Both the position numbers and the translations under genes were made by a program. A DNA stretch of 64,000 bases from Caviibacter abscessus (GTDB lineage: Bacteria; Fusobacteriota; Fusobacteriia; Fusobacteriales; Leptotrichiaceae): positions 1-64,000 of the forward strand of contig NZ_LOQG01000027.1 of assembly GCF_001517835.1 (NCBI RefSeq). The letters run 5' to 3'. A model generated the notes under the pieces. That model ran no database searches, had not been told where the DNA came from, and saw nothing but the letters and a program-made list of their open reading frames with translations. Positions 49,474 through 57,414 of the stretch are shown in pieces. The first letter of the stretch is position 1. Each line of letters starts with the position of its first letter.

Positions 49474-50337
49474 TTAATCCTTAATTAGTTTTAATATTAT
49501 GTCATTTTCTAAATCATTAATATTATAAATATGTTCCATAACATCAAAAGTTTCTTCTAGATTATTTTTAGCTGTTTTCCAACCTTTGCCATCAGTAAAC
49601 CAAACAAATGAAAAACCTTCTATTGTTTTAGATTCTAATGCAATATTTTTATAACTTCGTGCAGTTTCATTTAATTTACTTCCACCACTACTATAAAAAT
49701 TAGTTTCAATTCCATAAATCATATTAGATGTTTTTATAACAAAATCAAAACGTTTTTCCATTTTTCCTTTATTTGAAATAGCAGAAAGATTAATATTCCA
49801 TTTATTTTGAATTTGGCTAATATACATTTCTTTGAAATAATCTTTTTCTTTGACTAGTCCTGCATTTTGTATAAATTTTTCAACTAAATTTTCCATTAAA
49901 TGTCCGCCACGATTTTTTCTGCCGTTAGAATCAAGACCTGTTTCAATACCCGTAACATAATCTATTAAATTATTTCTAATATGATTTTGAAGTAAATCAA
50001 ATAATCCGGTTTCTTTCATAAAGTATAAATATAAATTAATATCGTCTTTTTCTTTAAAATTAAAAGTATGCCCACCTTTTTCATCTTGACAATAAATTTC
50101 ATCAGATCGAACTGCTAATAAAATAGGTATACATTTTAAAATTTCAGGATATTTTTTTACTAAATTTTTGAAATCCTTTTCAATATTTTTAGAACCAATA
50201 AGCGTATTTAAAATACTTAATTCAATTTTTATATTTTCTATATTTTTATAAACTTTTTTAAAATCTATGTAATAATTATAGCTGGCTATACTTTCTTTAA
50301 AATTTGATAACCAATCATTAAAATTCCTATGTATCAT
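49474..50337 (-). CDS. DpnII-type restriction endonuclease (GATC)
   Basis: 287 residues, the same length as DpnII. Conserved throughout: MIHRNFNDWLSNF, YYIDFKKVYKNIENIK, LNTLIGSKNIEKDF, DLLQNHIRNNLIDYVTGIETGLDSNGRKNRGG, KRFDFVIK, ETNFYSSGGSKLNETARSYK, WFTDGKGWKTAKNNLEETFD and NINDLENDI. It cuts unmethylated GATC. The gene is intact and starts 23 bases after the dam-like gene. Confidence 0.95.
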   Translation of the reverse strand: MIHRNFNDWLSNFKESIASYNYYIDFKKVYKNIENIKIELSILNTLIGSKNIEKDFKNLVKKYPEILKCIPILLAVRSDEIYCQDEKGGHTFNFKEKDDINLYLYFMKETGLFDLLQNHIRNNLIDYVTGIETGLDSNGRKNRGGHLMENLVEKFIQNAGLVKEKDYFKEMYISQIQNKWNINLSAISNKGKMEKRFDFVIKTSNMIYGIETNFYSSGGSKLNETARSYKNIALESKTIEGFSFVWFTDGKGWKTAKNNLEETFDVMEHIYNINDLENDIILKLIKD

Positions 50338-50360
50338 TTATAACCTCTTAAAAATTATTT

Positions 50361-51266
50361 CTATAAATTAGATATAATCAATTCTTTAATCTTGCCACGA
50401 GATTTTCCATTGCTGTTAATCATACGTGAAGCATCCACTCTTTTTATATTATAATTAGAATAAACATTATCAAAAAAATTGTCATCTTTATTTGTATTTT
50501 TTGGATCGGAATTGCTAACTAAAATTGTTGCACCTTTTTTATTCATTTCATTAATAAAGTTGGCAAGTTCAAGTTGATCTGAATCATCAAATTTACTCTC
50601 AGTATAAGAAGTAAAACTTGATGTTTCATTAATAGGTCTATATGGTGGATCAAAATAAACAAAAGTATTTTCATCTATAAAATCAGATGACTGTTTATAG
50701 TTTCCACAAATAATAGTTACTTTTTTTAATTTTTTAGAAATTGCTCTAAGATTATTTTCATCACAAATAACAGGTTTTTTATAATTTCCCATAGGAACAT
50801 TGAAAAGTCCACTTTTATTTACTCTAAAAAGCCCATTAAAGCAAGTTTTATTAAGAAATATCATTAATGAAGCTTTTTTTATATTTGTATTTTTATTCCC
50901 ATTTATTTTAAGTTCATTAAAAAGCTGTCTCTTTTTTATGTAAAACTCCTTTTTTTTATCTGTATCTAAAGATAAAAAAGTTTCTTGCATATTTGAAAGT
51001 ATTTTAATTAACTCATCAATATTATCACGAATTACTATGTATGTGTTAATTAGTTCTTTGTTTATGTCACTTATATAAATTTCATCTAAATCATATTTAT
51101 TTAGAATATCAAATAATACAGCACCTCCACCAACAAAAGGTTCAGCGTATTTTTTTGTTTTATTTTTTTCAAAAGGATAGTAACTTTTTATTTTATCAAG
51201 AAGTTGTCCTTTACCACCAGCCCATTTTAAAAAAGGTTTAACTTTTTTACTACTTTTAATATCCAT
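50361..51266 (-). CDS. Dam-family adenine methyltransferase, DpnM-like
   Basis: 301-residue D12-class N6-adenine methyltransferase. Motif I is FLKWAGGKGQLLDKI (about residue 12), FVGGGAVLFDIL follows, and the catalytic DPPY is in TFVYFDPPYRP (about 191). It should methylate GATC and protect the host from the DpnII-type enzyme encoded next. It starts 25 bases after the bcp stop, so the R-M operon could be read from the fhs/bcp side or from its own promoter. Confidence 0.93.
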   Translation of the reverse strand: MDIKSSKKVKPFLKWAGGKGQLLDKIKSYYPFEKNKTKKYAEPFVGGGAVLFDILNKYDLDEIYISDINKELINTYIVIRDNIDELIKILSNMQETFLSLDTDKKKEFYIKKRQLFNELKINGNKNTNIKKASLMIFLNKTCFNGLFRVNKSGLFNVPMGNYKKPVICDENNLRAISKKLKKVTIICGNYKQSSDFIDENTFVYFDPPYRPINETSSFTSYTESKFDDSDQLELANFINEMNKKGATILVSNSDPKNTNKDDNFFDNVYSNYNIKRVDASRMINSNGKSRGKIKELIISNL

Positions 51267-51291
51267 GGTTTATAAACAAGTGTCCTTTCAT

Positions 51292-51750
51292 TTATTTTTT
51301 AAGTTCTTGTAGTATAATATCCGTATCTTTTTTATAATCAACATTTCTAAATATATTTTGAATATATCCTTTTTCATCAATTATAAAAGTAGTTCTTTCT
51401 GATCCTATATACTTTTTACCAAACATGCTTTTTTCAACGGCTACTTCGTAATTTGTAATAGCAGTTTTATCTACATCAGATAGAAGTAAGAATGGTAAAT
51501 TAAATTTATCTATAAATTTTTTATGTGATTTAACTGTGTCTCTTGAAATAGCGATTAATACTACGTCTAAATCTACAAATTGCTGATAATTATCTCTGTA
51601 AGTACACGCTTGAACCGTACAACCAGGTGTATTATCTTTAGGATAAAAATAAAGTACAACTTTTTTTCCAAGATAATCACTTAATTTATGATATTTACCA
51701 TTAAAATCGCTTAAATTAAAATCAAAAGCTTTGTCTCCAATTTTTAACAT
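51292..51750 (-). CDS. bcp: Thioredoxin-dependent peroxiredoxin Bcp/PrxQ
   Basis: 152 residues: GKKVVLYFYPKDNTPGCTVQACTYRDNY holds the peroxidatic cysteine of PGCT, and a second cysteine five residues later can act as resolving residue, as in PrxQ. It reduces H2O2 and alkyl peroxides with thioredoxin. AGGAGG lies 5 bases before the ATG. A membrane peptide gene lies 13 bases upstream. Confidence 0.95.
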   Translation of the reverse strand: MLKIGDKAFDFNLSDFNGKYHKLSDYLGKKVVLYFYPKDNTPGCTVQACTYRDNYQQFVDLDVVLIAISRDTVKSHKKFIDKFNLPFLLLSDVDKTAITNYEVAVEKSMFGKKYIGSERTTFIIDEKGYIQNIFRNVDYKKDTDIILQELKK

Positions 51751-51763
51751 ATTTTCCTCCTAA

Positions 51764-51904
51764 TTACGTAAAATTTCTTATAATAAATAGTATAATTATT
51801 AAAGGGAAAAGCCAAATTATAACACTGATAGTAAATTTTGCAAAATGTAAAAACAAATAAATAAATGCAAAAAATATTATCCATATAAAAATCCATGAAA
51901 CCAT
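51764..51904 (-). CDS. Unannotated 46-residue membrane peptide
   Basis: Open frame of 46 codons starting MVSWIFIWIIFFAFIYLFLH and ending IIRNFT: two hydrophobic helices (residues 4-20 and 25-42) separated by a short polar turn. AGAGGTG lies 7 bases before the ATG, an ideal ribosome site. It fills the gap between fhs and bcp, all on the minus strand, with spacings of 15 and 13 bases, so it is co-transcribed. Too short for similarity-based naming; no function assigned. Confidence 0.6.
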   Translation of the reverse strand: MVSWIFIWIIFFAFIYLFLHFAKFTISVIIWLFPLIIILFIIRNFT

Positions 51905-51919
51905 AATTTTTCACCTCTT

Positions 51920-53542
51920 TTAAAATAATCCTACAACTTCTTGATTTTCATCTATATCTATAAAGTTAGCAGCAGGAATTTTAGGTAGACCTGGCATATC
52001 TATGATATTTCCACACATAACAACAACAAATCCTGCTCCAAATGATGGTCTTATATCTTTTACATTAAAAGTATAATTACTTGGAACGCCTTTAATATCA
52101 GGTTTATCTGATATAGAAATAGGTGTTTTTGAAATACAAATAGGTAATTTAGATATTTTTTCATCAAAATAGTTTATTTTTTGTAAAGCAAGGTCTGAAT
52201 ATTCAACTTTTTCAGCTCTATATATTGTTTTTGCAAGAATTTCAATTTTTTCCTTTATGTCAGTATCAAGGCTATACAGGTATTCAAAATTTTTAATCGC
52301 TTTCTTTTCAACATCTTCATTTGAATACGAATCTTTTTCATTGATAGTGTCTATTACTGTACTTGCAAGTTCTAGAGTACCTTCTCCACCCTTTGAATAT
52401 GAATCTGTTAAAATACATTTATATCCTAAATTTTCAACATAAGTTATTATTTCATTAATGTCATTTTCATTATCACCACTGAAATGATTTATACAAGGAA
52501 TAATAGGTATATTGAAATTTTGTAAATTTTCAATATGTGCTTTAATATTTTCAAGTGAATTTTCTTTAACAGCACGGCAAGTAATTACTAATACGACAGC
52601 ATCAGGAGTTATATCAGCTTTTCTACATTTTATATCAAAGAATTTTTCTGCACCTAAATCTGCGGCAAATCCTGCTTCTGTTACAGTATAATCAGATAAT
52701 TTTAATGCAAGATTAGTTGCAATAATTGAGTTGCAACCGTGAGCTATATTTGCAAAAGGACCACCATGTATTAAAACAGGAGTATTTTCTGTTGTTTGTA
52801 CTATGTTTGGTTTTATTGCATCTTTTAATATTACTGCACAAGACCCTGCAATATTAAGATCTTTGACAGTAATTAAATTGTTGTTTACATCTTTTGCTAC
52901 AACGATTTTTTCAATTTTTTCTTTAAGTTCACTAAGTGATTCACAAAGACAAAGTATAGCCATAAGTTCAGAAGCTACTGTTATTTGAAAAGAAGCTTGT
53001 CTTTCATATTTTTTGTCATTTATTGTAATGTCTCTTAAAGCTCTGTCATTTGTGTCAAGAACTCTTTTAAAATATATATTTTCCGTATCAATATTTAATT
53101 CATTTCCCCAATAAATATGATTATCAATAGCTGCACTTATTAAATTATGTGCTGCGGTTATTGCATGAAAATCCCCTGTAAAATGTAGATTAATATCTTC
53201 CATTGGTAAAACCTGAGAAGCTCCACCTCCAGTTGCCCCACCTTTAAGTCCAAATACAGGGCCCATAGAAGGTTCTCTAAGTGCTGCTATAGAAGTATGA
53301 CCTAATTTATTAATAGCTTGACTAAGTCCTATTGTTATAGTTGATTTTCCTTCGCCTTTTTTTGTTGGCGTTATAGCACTAATTAGTATAAGTCTTCCAT
53401 TTGACTTTGTTTCAAGTCTTTTAAAAATATTTAAATTTATTTTTGCTTTGTATTTTCCATATAATTCTATTTCATCATCTTGTATACCAATATTATTACA
53501 AATGTCAATTATTGGTTTTAGTTTAGTTTGTTTAGTGTTCAT
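51920..53542 (-). CDS. fhs: Formate-tetrahydrofolate ligase
   Basis: 540-residue enzyme making 10-formyl-THF from formate, ATP and THF. ATP-binding TPTKKGEGKSTITIGLSQAI (about residue 58), REPSMGPVFGLKGGATGGGASQVLPMEDINLHFTGD, GGPFANIAHGCNS. Complete. ATG 53542 follows GAGGTG by 6 bases; an earlier GTG is part of that site. One-carbon metabolism gene, heading the minus-strand fhs-peptide-bcp group. Confidence 0.97.
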   Translation of the reverse strand: MNTKQTKLKPIIDICNNIGIQDDEIELYGKYKAKINLNIFKRLETKSNGRLILISAITPTKKGEGKSTITIGLSQAINKLGHTSIAALREPSMGPVFGLKGGATGGGASQVLPMEDINLHFTGDFHAITAAHNLISAAIDNHIYWGNELNIDTENIYFKRVLDTNDRALRDITINDKKYERQASFQITVASELMAILCLCESLSELKEKIEKIVVAKDVNNNLITVKDLNIAGSCAVILKDAIKPNIVQTTENTPVLIHGGPFANIAHGCNSIIATNLALKLSDYTVTEAGFAADLGAEKFFDIKCRKADITPDAVVLVITCRAVKENSLENIKAHIENLQNFNIPIIPCINHFSGDNENDINEIITYVENLGYKCILTDSYSKGGEGTLELASTVIDTINEKDSYSNEDVEKKAIKNFEYLYSLDTDIKEKIEILAKTIYRAEKVEYSDLALQKINYFDEKISKLPICISKTPISISDKPDIKGVPSNYTFNVKDIRPSFGAGFVVVMCGNIIDMPGLPKIPAANFIDIDENQEVVGLF

Positions 53543-53672
53543 TATAGTCACCTCAATAAAATTATATCAAATATTTAATAATATTTTTAGTTATTTATAC
53601 TTTTTTATTTTCTTTTTTTTGTAATTTTTTTGTGATATAATTCTAATATAATAAAATACGGAGGTATTCTCA

Positions 53673-54377
53673 ATGGCAATAAAAATATTTGCAGATGGTG
53701 CAAATTTAAATGATATGTTAAAAATATATGAAGAAGGCTTAGTTCAAGGATTTACAACTAATCCATCACTTATGAAAAAAGGTGGAGTAACAAGTTACAA
53801 ACAATTTTCACAAAAAGTTTTAGAAAAAATAAAAGATGTGCCTGTTTCGTTTGAAGTATTTACAAATGATTTGGATACAATGTATAAAGAAGCAAAAGAA
53901 ATAGCAAGCTGGGGAGAAAATGTATATGTAAAAATCCCTATTATTACAGTAAATAGAGAAAGCACTATACCTTTAATTAAAAAGTTATCTGATGAAGGTG
54001 TAAAAGTAAATGTTACAGCTTTATATAGTATAGATCAAATTCAAGCAACTGTTGATGCATTAAATGAAAATGTGGGTGGATATGTTTCAGTTTTTGCCGG
54101 AAGAATTTCAGATTCAGGACATGATCATATGCCAATTATTAAAGCTGCTAGAGAAATTTGTGATAAAAAACCTAAGGCAGAATTATTATGGGCTAGTACA
54201 AGAGAGGTTTATAATATAACACAAGCAGAACAATGTGGAGTTGATATTATAACTTGTCCAAATGATATAATATATAAATATAGCAAGAGAGGAACAAATC
54301 TTTTAGAACTTTCGTATCAAACAGTTGAAACTTTTGCTAAAGATATTGAAAATCTAGGATTTAGCGTATTTGAGTAA
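53673..54377 (+). CDS. Transaldolase-like aldolase
   Basis: 234 residues, the short class (fructose-6-phosphate aldolase / transaldolase type). MAIKIFADGANLNDMLKIYEEGLVQGFTTNPSLMKK, Schiff-base lysine in YVKIPII (about residue 90) and FAGRISDSGHDH. Either transaldolase or F6P aldolase activity is possible. The ribosome site is CGGAGG. It lies 15 bases before the PASTA gene; rpe, another pentose phosphate gene, is four genes on. Confidence 0.9.
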   Translation: MAIKIFADGANLNDMLKIYEEGLVQGFTTNPSLMKKGGVTSYKQFSQKVLEKIKDVPVSFEVFTNDLDTMYKEAKEIASWGENVYVKIPIITVNRESTIPLIKKLSDEGVKVNVTALYSIDQIQATVDALNENVGGYVSVFAGRISDSGHDHMPIIKAAREICDKKPKAELLWASTREVYNITQAEQCGVDIITCPNDIIYKYSKRGTNLLELSYQTVETFAKDIENLGFSVFE

Positions 54378-54392
54378 AAAGATAGGAATATT

Positions 54393-55181
54393 ATGAAAAA
54401 GGTTTATATTTTAAACACAGTTTTAGCTATTTTAATTATTATCTTTGCAAGAGCATATATTTTAGATACTTTCTTTTATAATGGTTTAGTAAAAGTACCG
54501 GATGTAACTAATTTAAATAAAAAAGAAGCAGCAAAAATATTAAAAAAAGCATATTTAAATTATACATTTATAAGTTCAAAATCTAATGATGTTCCACTAG
54601 ATATAGTTTATTCTCAAAAACCTGCATCAGGGCATATAGTTAGAGCTGGAAGAGATATTAGATTATTAGTTAATGATAATAATGGTCAACAAATACCTGA
54701 TATTATAAATTTACCGTTAGCACAAGCTATGAATGTATTAGAAAAAGCAAATATAAAGGTAAAAAGAGTTGATTATATTTCAGATGGAAAAGATAGTGAA
54801 CAGGTTTTAGCAGTATATCCTAAACAAAATACAAGATTATCTTTTAATCAAAGTGTTACATTATTAGTATCATCAAAACAATTATTAAGTCCTAATATAA
54901 TGCCTAATATAATTGGTCTTGATGTAAATGAAGCAAATTTAGTATTATCTCAAATAGGACTTAAAATAAATGATATAACTAGAACACCTGATTCTTCTTA
55001 TCCGATTAATACAATTGTTAGTTCATATCCAAAAGCTGACGAACCAATAAATGCCGATACAGTTATTAATGTTGTTATTAGTGAACCTGCAAATAACGCT
55101 ATTAAAGAAGAAAAAATAAAGCAAGAAAGTATAGATGAAATTATAAAAGAAGCTTTAAAAGACGGCGGTGAGTCTAATTAA
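54393..55181 (+). CDS. Membrane-anchored three-PASTA protein lacking a kinase domain
   Basis: 262 residues: a short cytoplasmic start, a transmembrane helix (residues 7-25), and three PASTA domains (about 34-95, 98-160, 168-230), with repeats such as PDVTNLNKKEAAKILKKA, PDIINLPLAQAMNVLEKA and PNIIGLDVNEANLVLSQI. PASTA domains bind muropeptides or cell-wall stems. In Firmicutes the gene at this place, next to rsgA and rpe, encodes the PrkC/Stk kinase; here the kinase half is missing. It overlaps rsgA by 14 bases. Confidence 0.85.
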   Translation: MKKVYILNTVLAILIIIFARAYILDTFFYNGLVKVPDVTNLNKKEAAKILKKAYLNYTFISSKSNDVPLDIVYSQKPASGHIVRAGRDIRLLVNDNNGQQIPDIINLPLAQAMNVLEKANIKVKRVDYISDGKDSEQVLAVYPKQNTRLSFNQSVTLLVSSKQLLSPNIMPNIIGLDVNEANLVLSQIGLKINDITRTPDSSYPINTIVSSYPKADEPINADTVINVVISEPANNAIKEEKIKQESIDEIIKEALKDGGESN

Positions 55182-56031
55182 GGGCAAAGTAATTAGAAAA
55201 ATACAAGGTTTTTATGAAGTATTGTCTAATGATAAAATATATATTTGTAAATTAAAAGGTATTTTAAAAAAATCAAATAACAAACTTAATTGTGTTATTG
55301 GAGATATAGTAGAATTTAATGAAGAGTCGGTTATAGAAAGTATTTATGACAGAAAAAATTTACTTTTAAGACCTTTAATATCAAATATTGACTTTGTCGC
55401 AATAACATTAGCCATAAAAGACCCTAAAATAGATTTTATTAATTTGCAAAAAAATTTGCTTTGGATTGATAAGCAGGAAATAAATAAAATTCTAATACTG
55501 ACAAAAATAGATTTACTAAATGACAGTGAAAAAAATTTAATTTTATCTGAAATAAGTGAGCAATTCAGAAATATAAAAATTTTTTGTATAAGTATTAAAA
55601 CAAAAGAAGGATTACAAGAATTGAAAACTTATTTAAAAGGTAAATATATTGTATTGTCAGGACCTAGTGGAGTTGGAAAATCAAGTCTTGTAAACTATAT
55701 ACTAGAAGAGCAAGTATTAAAAACAGGAGAAGTTAGCGAAAAAACTAAAAAAGGAAAAAATACAACAATAGATACCAGATATTTTGAAAAAAATGATATA
55801 AAAATATTTGATACACCGGGATATTCTCTAGTAGGAATGCCTAAATTTGAAAATGAAAAACAGGTACAAGAGTATATATCTGAGTTTAAACTTTATATAG
55901 GTTTATGTAAATTTAAAGATTGTGTACATATTAATGAGCCTAATTGTTATATAAAAAAATTGGTTTCTGAGGATATTATAAATAAAAAAAGATATGAGTT
56001 TTATAAATCAGTTATAGAAAATGGAGATTAA
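55168..56031 (+). CDS. rsgA: Ribosome small-subunit GTPase RsgA
   Basis: 287 residues of circularly permuted GTPase: an N-terminal OB fold, then G4 (LILTKIDLL), G1 (LSGPSGVGKSSLVNYIL, about residue 163), G3 (FDTPGYS), and a C-terminal zinc knuckle CKFKDCVHINEPNC. It assists late 30S maturation. It starts with GTG at 55168, inside the end of the PASTA gene. It ends directly in a terminator-like hairpin. Confidence 0.94.
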   Translation: MSLIKGKVIRKIQGFYEVLSNDKIYICKLKGILKKSNNKLNCVIGDIVEFNEESVIESIYDRKNLLLRPLISNIDFVAITLAIKDPKIDFINLQKNLLWIDKQEINKILILTKIDLLNDSEKNLILSEISEQFRNIKIFCISIKTKEGLQELKTYLKGKYIVLSGPSGVGKSSLVNYILEEQVLKTGEVSEKTKKGKNTTIDTRYFEKNDIKIFDTPGYSLVGMPKFENEKQVQEYISEFKLYIGLCKFKDCVHINEPNCYIKKLVSEDIINKKRYEFYKSVIENGD

Positions 56032-56051
56032 AAAATAATCTCTATTTTTTT
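56024..56051 (+). terminator. Terminator at the end of rsgA
   Basis: GAGATTA (56024-56030) pairs with TAATCTC (56036-56042), followed by AT then seven T. The stem contains the rsgA stop. Confidence 0.75.
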
Positions 56052-56108
56052 ATTTTTGTGTGATGTGATATAATTAAGATATATAAAGATTGAAAGGGAA
56101 AAAATAAT

Positions 56109-56738
56109 ATGGAAATAAAAATAGCACCATCACTATTGTCAGCAGATTTTAGTGATTTAAAAAATGAGGTTATAGCAATAGAAAAAGCAGGAGCTACACA
56201 TTTACATTTAGATGTTATGGATGGAGATTTTGTACCAAATATTACTTTTGGAGCAGGAGTTATTTCTGCAATAAGACCTCATACATCATTAATATTTGAT
56301 ATACATATGATGGTAACTAATCCTGAAAGATATATAAAAGATATGGTTGATGCGGGAGCTAACAGTATAACTGTTCACGCAGAAGCAACAAAACATTTAG
56401 ATAGAGTAGTTGATTTAATAAAATCATATGGAGTAAAAGCTTGCGTTGCTCTAAATCCAGCAACTCCGATATCAGCAATTGAAAATGTAGTTGATAAACT
56501 TGATATGATATTAGTTATGTCTGTTAATCCAGGTTTTGGAGGACAAAAATTTATACCAAATGCTGTAAATAAAATAAAAAAACTTAGAGCTTTATATCCT
56601 AATATAGATATAGAAGTAGACGGAGGAATAAACGATAAAACTTGTTCTTGTGTAAAAGAAGCAGGAGCAAATGTATTAGTTGCCGGGTCTTACGTTTTTT
56701 CAGGAAACTATAAGGCAAAAATTGATAGTTTAAAGTAA
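56109..56738 (+). CDS. rpe: Ribulose-phosphate 3-epimerase
   Basis: 209-residue TIM-barrel enzyme interconverting ribulose-5-phosphate and xylulose-5-phosphate. IAPSLLSADFSDLKNEV, HLDVMDGDFVPNITFG (metal His and Asp), MSVNPGFGGQKFI, VDGGIN are all in place. A TATAAT at 56069-56074 and GAAAGGGA before the ATG suggest its own promoter behind the rsgA terminator. It is followed 12 bases on by the regulator gene. Confidence 0.97.
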   Translation: MEIKIAPSLLSADFSDLKNEVIAIEKAGATHLHLDVMDGDFVPNITFGAGVISAIRPHTSLIFDIHMMVTNPERYIKDMVDAGANSITVHAEATKHLDRVVDLIKSYGVKACVALNPATPISAIENVVDKLDMILVMSVNPGFGGQKFIPNAVNKIKKLRALYPNIDIEVDGGINDKTCSCVKEAGANVLVAGSYVFSGNYKAKIDSLK

Positions 56739-56750
56739 GAGGTGAAGTGT

Positions 56751-57413
56751 ATGTATGCTGAAGTAGAAAAAATTATAGATGAGTTTTATAAACTTTATTA
56801 TAAAATAGAACAATTGCATCTTGATACAACAATAAAATGCTTGACTACAAACGAAATACATATAATAAACGCTATAGGTCAAGATAAAGTTACTATGAAT
56901 GACTTAGCAGATAGACTTGATATAACAATGGGAACTATGTCTGTTTCGGTAAATAAATTAGAAAAAAAGAAGTTTATTTATCGTGAAAAATCTGTTGAAG
57001 ACAAAAGAAAAATTTATGTAGCTTTAACTAAAAAAGGGGAAATTGCATATAATTTCAGCGGAGATTTTAATGCTTCTATTATAGAAAAAGCAGCTGAAAA
57101 TATAAATAAAAAGGATTTGAAAATTTTTTACGATGTTTTTAAGAAAATGACTATAAATTTATATGAAATAAGAAGAAAATTACAACCGGAAACATTATAT
57201 AAGTTTAAAGAAAAAGATATATTAATTATTGATGAAGTTCGTGGAAACGAAGTAATGATAAAATATTTTGCAGAAAAAGGTTTTACTATAGGTAAAAATA
57301 TTACGGTTATTGAAAAGACAAAAAATTCAATGACTGTTGAAATTGACAAAAATTTAAAAACTATTGGAAGTGAAGATGCACAATTAGTTTATGTGATAAA
57401 AAAGGAAGTATAA
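56751..57413 (+). CDS. MarR-type regulator with a C-terminal FeoA-like domain
   Basis: 220 residues: an N-terminal MarR winged helix (about 1-140; TMNDLADRLDITMGTMSVSVNKLEKKKFIYREKSVEDKRKIYVALT) and a C-terminal ~70-residue SH3-like module (ILIIDEVRGNEVMIKYFAEKGFTIGKNITVIEK, then SEDAQLVYVIKK) resembling FeoA, as fused to DtxR/MntR. A metal-responsive regulator is suggested. ATG 56751 follows AGAGGTG; a GTG three codons earlier is on that site. It starts 12 bases after rpe and 2 bases before rqcH. Confidence 0.75.
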   Translation: MYAEVEKIIDEFYKLYYKIEQLHLDTTIKCLTTNEIHIINAIGQDKVTMNDLADRLDITMGTMSVSVNKLEKKKFIYREKSVEDKRKIYVALTKKGEIAYNFSGDFNASIIEKAAENINKKDLKIFYDVFKKMTINLYEIRRKLQPETLYKFKEKDILIIDEVRGNEVMIKYFAEKGFTIGKNITVIEKTKNSMTVEIDKNLKTIGSEDAQLVYVIKKEV

Positions 57414-57414
57414 A

